A stretch of DNA of 38,372 nucleotides from an uncultured Clostridia bacterium (GTDB taxonomy: Bacteria; Bacillota; Clostridia; TANB77; CAG-508): contig CANQSV010000015.1 in assembly GCA_947626605.1 (NCBI GenBank), positions 1 through 38,372 of the forward strand. Reading direction: 5' to 3'. Position 1 is the first letter of the stretch; the number at the start of each line of letters is the position of its first letter. The notes under the pieces are model-generated. The model searched no databases. It saw nothing but the letters and a program-made list of their open reading frames with translations, and was not told where the DNA came from. The translations under genes and the position numbers were made by a program. This document shows, piece after piece, positions 1 through 5,892 of this stretch.

Positions 1-345
1 ATAACTAAAAGTAATAAAACAATAATTGATCTTGTTAAAAATAAAATTGAAGAAGATTATAAATTAGGCAAGATAATAAAAGCAACACATAAGAGAAAAT
101 CTGATACAATAAAAAAACTATCAAAAGAGAAATTTACTAATAAACCTATTTCGAAAGTTACAAGAGATGAAGTTGTTAAATATTTAGAAAGTTTGAAAAA
201 TTATTCTAAAAGTACAATAAAACAAAACTACGAACTATTATGCATGGCATTTGGACAAGCAAAATATGAAAATATCATAACAGATAATTTTATAGATAAA
301 GAAATATTTAATGTAGATTCAGATTATAATCTTGACTATATTTAG
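1..345 (+). pseudogene. Tyrosine recombinase fragment (core-binding domain only)
   Basis: The frame is open from the first base of the window to TAG at 343-345. The 114 residues are a charged, helical stretch resembling the N-terminal SAM-like core-binding domain of integrases of integrative conjugative elements, including NKPISKVTRDEVVKYLESLK and YSKSTIKQNYELL. An active enzyme would continue with about 200 residues carrying the R-H-R-Y catalytic residues, but the frame stops right after the core-binding domain. The 5' part lies outside the window, so the true start is unknown. I read this as a truncated, inactive integrase left by an excised or decayed element; the short ORFs and direct repeats downstream fit that. 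The family call is from residue pattern only. Confidence 0.6.
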
Positions 346-361
346 AAACACAAAAGAAAAA

Positions 362-412
362 CCTTGAAACTTTATTAAAATTTATGAGAATTAGTTTTAT
401 TAAAGTTTCAAG
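362..412 (+). terminator. Long hairpin after the integrase fragment
   Basis: A 19-nt arm beginning CCTTGAAACTTTA (362-380) pairs with 394-412 with one mismatch; the loop is 13 nt. AAAATTTT follows instead of a clean T-run. It lies 17 nt after the integrase stop, so it may terminate that transcript, or be a structural repeat at the element end. Confidence 0.45.
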
Positions 413-492
413 GAAAATTTTCAAAGTAAAAATACAAGACTTTAAAACACTTGATAAATAAAGAAAAATAGCAAGTGGTTAGAGTACCTCAC

Positions 493-529
493 CTCGACCA
501 TTTTTTTGCAATTTCGTGCAAAAGTCGAG
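493..529. repeat. Bipartite hairpin CTCGAC...GTCGAG
   Basis: CTCGAC (493-498) pairs with GTCGAG (524-529), and TTTTGCA (504-510) with TGCAAAA (517-523), around the loop ATTTCG; a 5-nt bulge (499-503) is on the left side only. It sits between the integrase fragment and the direct repeats, so it could be part of an element end or attachment region. No duplicate copy is visible in this window to prove that. Confidence 0.4.
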
Positions 530-558
530 AGAATTTATAAAAATTCAAAAACATTTAA

Positions 559-601
559 ATATGCTATTTTCTAAGAAAATTAGGAAATAGCATATTTTTT
601 T
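559..601 (+). terminator. Rho-independent terminator
   Basis: ATATGCTATTT (559-569) pairs perfectly with AAATAGCATAT (585-595), followed by a run of seven T. It has the form of an intrinsic terminator reading rightwards, although no intact gene lies immediately upstream. Confidence 0.6.
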
Positions 602-660
602 ATATCTTTGAAAAATTCTAAAAAATGCTGAAAAATTTGAATATTTTATTCCGAAAAAAA

Positions 661-753
661 TTCCGCAACTTAATTTTTGAACACTTTACGGAACAAAAAA
701 ATTCCGCAAAGTTAGTTTTCCTTAATATATCAACAAAAAGTCTTGTTCCGCAA
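661..753. repeat. Three TTCCGCAA direct repeats
   Basis: TTCCGCAA occurs at 661-668, 702-709 and 746-753 (spacing 41 and 44 bp, about four helical turns). A partial copy TTCCGAAA starts near 649, and inverted CGGAAC is at 689-694. Regularly phased repeats beside an integrase remnant resemble the arm-type sites bound by integrase or excisionase. That role is inferred. Confidence 0.4.
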
Positions 754-780
754 AATATTTAAGAAGGGAGAACTATTGCT

Positions 781-858
781 ATGAATTTTATACCTTACAA
801 AGTATATGAACAAAGAGAATATACAGAGGAAGAATTAGAAGCTTTATACTGTAATTAA
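781..858 (+). CDS. 25-aa micro-ORF, unknown
   Basis: ATG at 781 is preceded by AAGAAGGGAG with about 8 nt spacing. The peptide is acidic, contains YKVYEQREYTEEELEALYCN, and stops at TAA 856-858. The next ORF starts 18 nt downstream, so the three small ORFs from here to 1164 look like one transcript. I do not recognise a family. It could be a remnant gene of the mobile element. The good ribosome-binding site is the main reason for calling it. Confidence 0.4.
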   Translation: MNFIPYKVYEQREYTEEELEALYCN

Positions 859-876
859 GAAATGGAGATTTTAATT

Positions 877-1032
877 ATGAATAATTTAAGAGAAGTTAAA
901 AATGATTTATTAAAGTACTGGATTGATTATAGAGCTGAAACCATATTTAAAACACTAAATGCAGAAGATAAAAAGTATTGTATGCAATATGCTGAAATTA
1001 CTGAAAAAATACTTAAAAATATACCAATTTAA
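877..1032 (+). CDS. 51-aa hypothetical protein
   Basis: ATG at 877 follows TGGAG (863-867). The 51 residues are charged and predicted helical (LREVKNDLLKYWIDYRAET, DAKKYC-like EDKKYCMQYAEITEKIL), with no membrane segment or signal peptide. It is the middle member of a cluster of three tightly spaced small ORFs downstream of an integrase fragment, the position where conjugative elements and prophages carry short accessory genes. No family recognised. Confidence 0.45.
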   Translation: MNNLREVKNDLLKYWIDYRAETIFKTLNAEDKKYCMQYAEITEKILKNIPI

Positions 1033-1047
1033 AACAAAAAATATGTA

Positions 1048-1164
1048 ATGAAGCAACTAGATTTACTAGATAAGAATTATATGGAATACTTAAAAGAAAA
1101 TAATATTCGTATTGATCCAGTTAAGCAAATTACTAGTGAGCAAGAAGATGAAGAAGAAATGTAA
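1048..1164 (+). CDS. 38-aa hypothetical protein
   Basis: ATG at 1048, 15 nt after the stop of the preceding ORF, with no strong ribosome-binding site, so translation may be coupled. The 38 residues contain LDLLDKNYMEYLKENNIRID and an acidic tail ending EQEDEEEM. It looks like a small acidic accessory protein of the mobile-element remnant. Function unknown. Confidence 0.4.
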   Translation: MKQLDLLDKNYMEYLKENNIRIDPVKQITSEQEDEEEM

Positions 1165-1204
1165 AATCATAATTGACTTTTTGTAAGAATTTCATTAAAA
1201 AATA

Positions 1205-1233
1205 TAGACATGAGTCGAATAATATTATAGAAT
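1205..1233 (+). promoter_or_regulatory. Probable promoter of the toxin mRNA
   Basis: TAGACA (1205-1210), 17 bp, TAGAAT (1228-1233); each box matches the sigma-A consensus in 5 of 6 positions. Transcription would begin near 1240-1243, at the edge of the inverted repeat that starts AGAGAATGA. Confidence 0.5.
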
Positions 1234-1308
1234 ACTTAGCATAGAGAATGATGATAAACAGATGTGGTTTTGCCACCATTTTTACATTATGTTGTAAGGA
1301 AGGTGGTG

Positions 1309-1428
1309 ATGTTTATGGTTAAAGTGATACTATTTTTTATACTATCCTTTATGTTATCTTTAACATTAAACGTTGCCTTACTAACAGTTCTTTATAAGAA
1401 CTGGGTTGATAAGCAACTACATAAATAA
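1309..1428 (+). CDS. Putative type I toxin, small hydrophobic membrane peptide
   Basis: ATG at 1309, or the in-frame ATG at 1315; the strong site AAGGAAGGTGGTGA spans 1297-1310 and favours 1315 as start. The peptide is 39 (or 37) residues: a single membrane helix covering most of its length (ILFFILSFMLSLTLNVALLT) followed by a charged tail NWVDKQLHK. That layout is typical of Fst/TxpA/BsrG-type type I toxins, which damage or depolarise the membrane. A terminator hairpin starts a few bases downstream, and a strong opposing promoter at 1525-1554 reads towards the gene's 3' end, as expected for an RNA antitoxin. Not recognised as a known family member; the toxin call rests on architecture. Confidence 0.6.
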   Translation: MFMVKVILFFILSFMLSLTLNVALLTVLYKNWVDKQLHK

Positions 1429-1436
1429 TAAAGAAG

Positions 1437-1477
1437 ACTCACATCTGTACTTTGACGAGTAGGTGTGAGCTTTTTCA
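1437..1477. terminator. Bidirectional terminator between toxin and antisense RNA
   Basis: CTCACATCT (1438-1446) pairs with AGGTGTGAG (1461-1469), including one G-T pair. On the plus strand CTTTTT follows; on the minus strand TCTTCTTTATTATTT follows. Both the toxin mRNA and the convergent RNA could end here, giving a complementary overlap of about 40 nt. Confidence 0.55.
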
Positions 1478-1519
1478 AACTTATTCGGCAAAACCACGTT
1501 TGTGGATTGTCATTCTCTA
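1437..1519 (-). ncRNA. Predicted antisense RNA antitoxin
   Basis: A strong minus-strand promoter (1525-1554) would start an RNA near 1518, beginning AGAGAATGACAATCC and running towards the toxin gene through the shared terminator hairpin. No ORF or ribosome-binding site lies in it. The size (about 80 nt) and convergent position match RNA II of par/Fst-type loci. The 3' end is uncertain and may lie further left, inside the toxin reading frame. Confidence 0.5.
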
Positions 1520-1524
1520 TATTT

Positions 1525-1554
1525 ATTATAATATAGATTTATGTAAAAAGTCAA
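1525..1554 (-). promoter_or_regulatory. Strong minus-strand promoter of the antisense RNA
   Basis: On the minus strand: TTGACT (1554-1549), 18 bp, TATAAT (1530-1525). It is much closer to consensus than the opposing toxin promoter, as expected when the antitoxin RNA must be in excess. Confidence 0.65.
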
Positions 1555-1785
1555 TAAATTAGAATTATATTTTAATATTTATTTGTTCTTTTTCTTAATT
1601 GTGATTAAATATATATTTTTTTTCCATATTGTCCTAATATATTTTAAGAATAATGTACTTAATAATTAGATTGCTAAAGTTTAGTAAAACTGCTTATTTA
1701 TACTAATGCAACCAATAGTAGCATAAATGTAAACAATAGTTTATTTTAATTTTTTTCAAAAAAAGTATAATTGAAATTGAAGGAG

Positions 1786-1860
1786 ATGGATGAATTGAAA
1801 TCAAAATCACCTTGTGCTACTCTATCTATTACAAAAATTACTCATACAAATTACCATTAA
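1786..1860 (+). CDS. Possible short peptide (20-24 aa)
   Basis: After AAGGAG (1780-1785) a frame opens at ATG 1786 or, with the proper 9-nt spacing, at TTG 1795, and ends at TAA 1858-1860. The peptide ends SPCATLSITKITHTNYH: one Cys and several Ser/Thr residues. TATAAT at 1766-1771 lies just upstream, leaving almost no leader. No modification or export gene is next to it. It could be a signalling peptide, or chance. Apart from it, 1560-1870 holds nothing I can identify. Confidence 0.2.
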   Translation: MDELKSKSPCATLSITKITHTNYH

Positions 1861-1872
1861 GCAGTAACCCTA

Positions 1873-2637
1873 TTATAAATTCACATAATTTTCCACTATC
1901 TTATTCAACATAGCTGGTATATATCCTGTTTTTAAAGCTTTTGGCTCTTTATTTTTCTTATTATAAGCCATATCTTGTTCAAAGTCTTCAATTAAGCTTC
2001 CTCCTAATTTAGACATTTTTCTATCTAATTTATTCACCATTTTAGAACATTCCTTTAACTCCCTTTGAACATTTTTAGGTAATTCCTCTGAATATTTATA
2101 TTTTATTTTATGTTCCAAACTTGCCCAAAAATCCATAGCAATAGTTCTTATTTGAATTTCAACTTTAACATCCATAATTCCACTTGTAAAGCTTACTGGT
2201 ACAGATGCAATAAGATGATAGCTTGCATACCCACTCTCTTTTGGATTTTTTATATAATCTTTCTTTTTTATTATATTTATATCAGTTGATTTATCAAACA
2301 TTTCTACCATTTTATATATATCTGGTATGAATGAACATATTATTCTAATACCTGCAACATCATTTAATTTGTTAATTAAACTATTATATGTTATAGGATA
2401 TCCCTTTTTCTTTAACTTTTTTGCTATACTTTCTGGCGATTTTATTCTTGTTTTTATATGTTCTATTGGATTATAGCTATATAACATTTGAAATTCATCA
2501 CTAATTATTTGTATTTTAGTTTCTATCTCTTTTAAAGCAGATTTATACATAAGCATTATCTTTTTAAATTCATTTTCTGTTTCTTTAATATAATTTATAT
2601 CAACCACTGATTTTTCTTCCATATCTACATTCCCCAT
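1873..2637 (-). CDS. Small alarmone synthetase, RelQ/YjbM type
   Basis: Single-domain (p)ppGpp synthetase, 254 aa, transferring pyrophosphate from ATP to GTP/GDP; there is no HD hydrolase or regulatory domain, unlike long Rel. Visible synthetase motifs in order: IEHIKTRIKSPESIAKKLKK (substrate-binding basic segment, 58-77), DVAGIRIICSF (93-103), KESGYASYHLI (G-loop, 133-143), VEIQIRT (159-165) and WASLEHKIKYK (171-181). ATG at 2637 lacks a good site. The internal ATG at 2622 (MEEKSV) is preceded by GGGGA and may be the real start. The conserved core begins later, so the call does not depend on this. It is monocistronic by position and probably acts under cell-wall or nutrient stress. Confidence 0.85.
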   Translation of the reverse strand: MGNVDMEEKSVVDINYIKETENEFKKIMLMYKSALKEIETKIQIISDEFQMLYSYNPIEHIKTRIKSPESIAKKLKKKGYPITYNSLINKLNDVAGIRIICSFIPDIYKMVEMFDKSTDINIIKKKDYIKNPKESGYASYHLIASVPVSFTSGIMDVKVEIQIRTIAMDFWASLEHKIKYKYSEELPKNVQRELKECSKMVNKLDRKMSKLGGSLIEDFEQDMAYNKKNKEPKALKTGYIPAMLNKIVENYVNL

Positions 2638-2741
2638 TTCATAATAAATAGTATTTTATATTTATTAAAACTATATTAAATTTTCACTAAATATATTTAT
2701 GTTTATAAAAGAAAAATCTTCCTATACATACTCTATTTTTT

Positions 2742-3920
2742 TTAATATATTTTAAACCATTTTATTATTTGACGTCCCATTTTATATAAAGGCTTTTCTA
2801 ATTCTTTTCTAGCCTTTTTTAATTCTTTTCGAATCTCTATATGTTGAGGGCAGTGGCTCTCGCATTTCCCACATTCTATACAATTAGAAGCTGCTGATGA
2901 ATCTTTACGCATCGCAGTACACATAAAATATTCTCTTAATGCTGTCATTTTACCATCTGAATATCTTCTATTATAAGCTGCAAAAGTTCCTGGTATATCT
3001 ACATGTTGAGGACATGGCATACAATATCTGCATCCTGTACACGCCACTTTCATTTTAGAATTTATCGCTTTTGCTACTCTTTTTAAAAGTTCTTCTTCCT
3101 TCTCTGTAAATTCATTAACCTGCACTTCTGATGCTGTTTTCACATTTTCCTTTATCATCTCTATTGAATTCATTCCTGATAACACGCAAGTTACTTCTGG
3201 TTGATTCCATAACCAACGGAATGACCATTCAGCAGGACTACGCTTTATTTCATATTTTTCAAATTCTTCATTTGCTTCTTTTGGTAAATTATTAACTAAC
3301 CTTCCACCTCTTAATGGCTCCATGATAACAACTGGAATGTTTTTAGAAGCTGCATATTGAAGACCTTTTTTACCTGCCTGAGAATTTTCATCCATATAAT
3401 TATATTGAATTTGACAGAAATCCCAATCATATGCATCAATTAATTCACAAAACATTTCTGAATTTCCATGATACGAAAAACCTATTTGTTTAATCGCTCC
3501 ACTTTTCTTCTTTTCACTAATCCATTCTATAATTCCTAAATTCTTAAGCTTATTCCATGTTTTTACATCAGTTAGCATATGCATAAGGTAATAATCAATA
3601 TGATCCGTACGAAGCCTTTTTAATTGCTCTGCAAAATATTTCTCTATACTATCAGATTTTTTTATCAGATAATGTGGCAGTTTTGTAGCGATTTTTACTT
3701 TATCTCTAATTTGATTTTTTTCTAATATTTTTCCAAGAGTTGCTTCACTGTCTGGATACACATAAGCTGTATCATAATAATTAACACCAGAATTATAGGC
3801 TTCCATTATTTCTTTTTCTGCCTTTTCGATATTGATCTTCCCTGCACTCTGTGTAAATCTCATACATCCATATCCTAAAATAGAAATTTTATTTCCATAT
3901 TTATCAGTACGATAATTCAT
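2742..3920 (-). CDS. Aldo/keto reductase with C-terminal 4Fe-4S clusters
   Basis: 392 aa. The N-terminal part is an NADPH-type aldo/keto reductase barrel with the tetrad visible: Asp50 and Tyr55 in NYYDTAYVYP, Lys80 in KIATK, His114 in YYLMHML. After about residue 285 comes a ferredoxin-like region with CTGCRYCMPCP and CIECGKCESHCPQ, enough cysteines for two 4Fe-4S clusters. This fusion is common in anaerobic Firmicutes and is usually annotated as a predicted oxidoreductase of the aldo/keto reductase family. The electron carrier and substrate are unknown. It is cytoplasmic, with no signal peptide. A short AT-rich gap of 62 bp separates it from the membrane-protein gene upstream. Confidence 0.88.
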   Translation of the reverse strand: MNYRTDKYGNKISILGYGCMRFTQSAGKINIEKAEKEIMEAYNSGVNYYDTAYVYPDSEATLGKILEKNQIRDKVKIATKLPHYLIKKSDSIEKYFAEQLKRLRTDHIDYYLMHMLTDVKTWNKLKNLGIIEWISEKKKSGAIKQIGFSYHGNSEMFCELIDAYDWDFCQIQYNYMDENSQAGKKGLQYAASKNIPVVIMEPLRGGRLVNNLPKEANEEFEKYEIKRSPAEWSFRWLWNQPEVTCVLSGMNSIEMIKENVKTASEVQVNEFTEKEEELLKRVAKAINSKMKVACTGCRYCMPCPQHVDIPGTFAAYNRRYSDGKMTALREYFMCTAMRKDSSAASNCIECGKCESHCPQHIEIRKELKKARKELEKPLYKMGRQIIKWFKIY

Positions 3921-3982
3921 AATTCAGCTATAATATGCTAGTTTTTTATTCTAACATATTTCTCCTTTCTTAAAATTTTCTT

Positions 3983-4354
3983 TTAGTTATGCTTATCTTT
4001 TTTTATCTTTTTATTTTTCAACTTGTTTTTAGCTCTCAAATATAATATTTTCAAAACTGCTAATGTCTTTTTATCATTTGGGAATATAAGTCGTAGTAAT
4101 GCTATTGCAATTGCTATTGTAATTATTTTTTCTGGAGTAAATGGTAACCAAATAAAAGCCAAATATGCACTTGCCACATTAGACATCCAATTAATTTCTA
4201 AATGCTTTCCAATAAATAAAAAAACATATGACCAACCATTTGTAATCATCCATCCTATAAAAAAGCATAATATTAATTTGGGATTTAATATAAATTGTAT
4301 AATTTTTCTAGTTTTCTTATTCGATTTACTTTTTATTTCTTGTTTTTCTTCCAT
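3983..4354 (-). CDS. Small integral membrane protein, unknown
   Basis: 123 aa. A lysine-rich N-terminus (about 20 residues) is followed by a first hydrophobic segment around 21-50 (LILCFFIGWMITNGWSYVFL), a second around 60-90 (ITIAIAIALLRLIF), and a strongly basic C-terminal tail (LKNKKIKKDKHN). By the positive-inside rule both ends are cytoplasmic. No signature recognised. It may be cotranscribed with the reductase 62 bp downstream. The overlapping plus-strand frame is a shadow. Confidence 0.6.
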   Translation of the reverse strand: MEEKQEIKSKSNKKTRKIIQFILNPKLILCFFIGWMITNGWSYVFLFIGKHLEINWMSNVASAYLAFIWLPFTPEKIITIAIAIALLRLIFPNDKKTLAVLKILYLRAKNKLKNKKIKKDKHN

Positions 4355-4584
4355 ACTAAAGCTCCACTTAACATTTAACCTTAAAAGTATTAACCTACAT
4401 ATTGATATTATTTTAGTATGATTTCACGCTCCTGTCAATATAATCACTTACTCATAGGTTTATTAAAAATTTCATTACAATTTTCTAATTAAAATATTGC
4501 AAAATTCTATAATTTGCCAAAATAGTTATTTATTTTTTTGCTAATAATATAATAATAAATAATTTATTGTTTTTTAAGGTGAAG

Positions 4585-5448
4585 ATGTTGAAAAAGAAAT
4601 TTAACAAAAAAAATATTAATGTTAATCATAATGGTAAATATGTTAGAAAAACCTCTGAAAAAAGCATTAAAAAACTAATTTTTATAACATGTTTTTTTCT
4701 TATAATTTTTATTTTAAGTATTATTTATACTACTTCTTACCATCTAAAAATATATAAAGAGCAATTTGAGTTGAATAGTTTATTAGATAATATACAAATA
4801 GATGAAAATGCTATAGAAAATGCAAATGAAACTGATGATGAGCCTAAAATAACTGAAAGAATGTTAAAATTACAAAAACTCCAAAAAACTAATTCAGATA
4901 TTATTGGTTGGATTGAAATTGAAGGCACACAAATTAATTATCCTGTTTTACAATCATCTGATAATGATTTCTACATGAATCATAATTATAAAAAGAAATT
5001 CTCTTCCAGTGGCTCTATTTTTTTGGATAAAGATTATAATTGGGATATTCCAAGTAGTAATTTATTAATTTATGGTCATAACATGAATAATGGAACAATG
5101 TTTCAAAACTTATTAAAATATAAAGATAAGTCTTTTTATAAAAAGCACCCAACCATTAGATTTACTACTGAAAAAGAAGATGCTCTATATGATATTATAG
5201 CAGTTTTTAAATCAAGAGTATATTATAAATCCGAAAAAGATGTGTTTAGATACTATTTTTTTATTAATGCAAAAAATGAAGAGGAATATAATTCTTATGT
5301 GAATAGTGCAAAAAAAGCTTCTTTATATGATACTGGTAAAACTGCAAAATTTAATTCTCAATTAATTACTCTGTCTACATGTGCTTATCATACAGCAGAT
5401 GGAAGATTTGTTGTTGTCGCATGCAAAAGTGATAATAAAATAAAATAA
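4585..5448 (+). CDS. srtB: Class B sortase
   Basis: 287 aa from ATG 4585; AAGGTGA (4576-4582) sets this start, so an upstream TTG at 4567 is not needed. One membrane anchor (about 30-50), then the sortase fold with the catalytic triad: His165 in IYGHNMNNGTMF, Cys266 in TLSTC, Arg274 in ADGRFVVVACK. Sortases cut a C-terminal sorting motif and join the protein to peptidoglycan. The YGH...NGTMF and TLSTC context matches class B (NPQTN-type or pilin-like substrates) rather than class A. No protein with a sorting signal is encoded in this window, so the substrate lies elsewhere. The 210 bp upstream contain no other gene. Confidence 0.9.
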   Translation: MLKKKFNKKNINVNHNGKYVRKTSEKSIKKLIFITCFFLIIFILSIIYTTSYHLKIYKEQFELNSLLDNIQIDENAIENANETDDEPKITERMLKLQKLQKTNSDIIGWIEIEGTQINYPVLQSSDNDFYMNHNYKKKFSSSGSIFLDKDYNWDIPSSNLLIYGHNMNNGTMFQNLLKYKDKSFYKKHPTIRFTTEKEDALYDIIAVFKSRVYYKSEKDVFRYYFFINAKNEEEYNSYVNSAKKASLYDTGKTAKFNSQLITLSTCAYHTADGRFVVVACKSDNKIK

Positions 5449-5486
5449 TAATTATTATTCTATGTATTTTTATTTAATTATAGTTC

Positions 5487-5515
5487 TTACATTATATATA
5501 AAAACATATTATAAT
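5487..5515 (+). promoter_or_regulatory. Promoter of the 49-aa microprotein gene
   Basis: TTACAT (5487-5492), 17 bp, TATAAT (5510-5515). The start codon is 40 bp further on, behind a GGGGGG ribosome-binding site. Confidence 0.5.
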
Positions 5516-5554
5516 TATAATAATATTTGAAGGTTTATTATTTAGGGGGGTTTT

Positions 5555-5704
5555 ATGAACTCATGTGAATTTGTAACATTTATATCTACTTTAGCATGTG
5601 TAATAGCTAAGGATAAAAATCAAAATGAACTTGCTATTTTATCTACGTTTTTTTCCCAACTAGGTGATACTTTAGCAACAATTGCTGCTGTTGAACAAGA
5701 TTAG
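5555..5704 (+). CDS. 49-aa microprotein, DUF6774-like
   Basis: ATG 5555 follows AGGGGGG (5544-5550), a very strong site, with its own promoter 40 bp upstream. It reads MNSCEFVTFISTLACVIAKD ... LAILSTFFSQLGDTLATIAA ... EQD: two short amphipathic or weakly hydrophobic segments with Cys4 and Cys15, and an acidic end. From memory this layout (NSCE start, central QLGDTLATI) matches a small uncharacterised family of Firmicutes proteins, DUF6774; I could not check it. It is too short for ordinary gene calling. Role unknown. Confidence 0.65.
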   Translation: MNSCEFVTFISTLACVIAKDKNQNELAILSTFFSQLGDTLATIAAVEQD

Positions 5705-5779
5705 TAATTTTTCTTTTGTTGCTTTTTTATTTGTGAAATGTTATAATTACAATATTATTAATATATATATAATTTTTAT

Positions 5780-5834
5780 ACTGACCCTTCAGTCTAGTGA
5801 ATTTTTGTTAATCTTATGGTATAAGTAATTATAG
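5780..5834 (+). promoter_or_regulatory. Palindromic operator and promoter of the acyl-CoA ligase gene
   Basis: ACTGA-CCCT-TCAGT (5780-5793) is a perfect 5-bp inverted repeat of the kind bound by TetR-family regulators. It lies just upstream of TTGTTA (5805-5810), 18 bp, TTATAG (5829-5834). Control of the fatty-acid-activating gene is inferred; no TetR gene is in the window. Confidence 0.35.
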
Positions 5835-5892
5835 CATGTTTTTATATATTCTAAAATAATATAAACAACATGCAAAGGAGGCTATAAATATA

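Larger units (their letters stand above)
1243..1518. repeat. Inverted repeat flanking the toxin locus (arms 1243-1274 and 1487-1518)
   Basis: The left arm AGAGAATGATG...GTGGTTTTGCC and the reverse complement of 1487-1518 agree at 26 of 32 positions, including the first 9 and last 11 bases. Further out, ATTGACTTTTT occurs at 1172-1182 and, inverted, at 1545-1555. Each arm lies at the predicted 5' end of one of two convergent transcripts, so both RNAs would begin with nearly the same sequence. The pattern also fits the ends of a small MITE-like element of about 384 bp. Confidence 0.65.

Noticed and set aside
472-500. tRNA-like segment GTGGTTAGAGTACCT
   Set aside because: It resembles a tRNA D-arm, but no acceptor stem, anticodon arm or T-arm can be built around it; no tRNA is called.
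661-753. TTCCGCAA repeats as a CRISPR array
   Set aside because: Only three 8-nt copies with unlike flanks; no 25-40 nt direct repeats or cas genes anywhere in the window.
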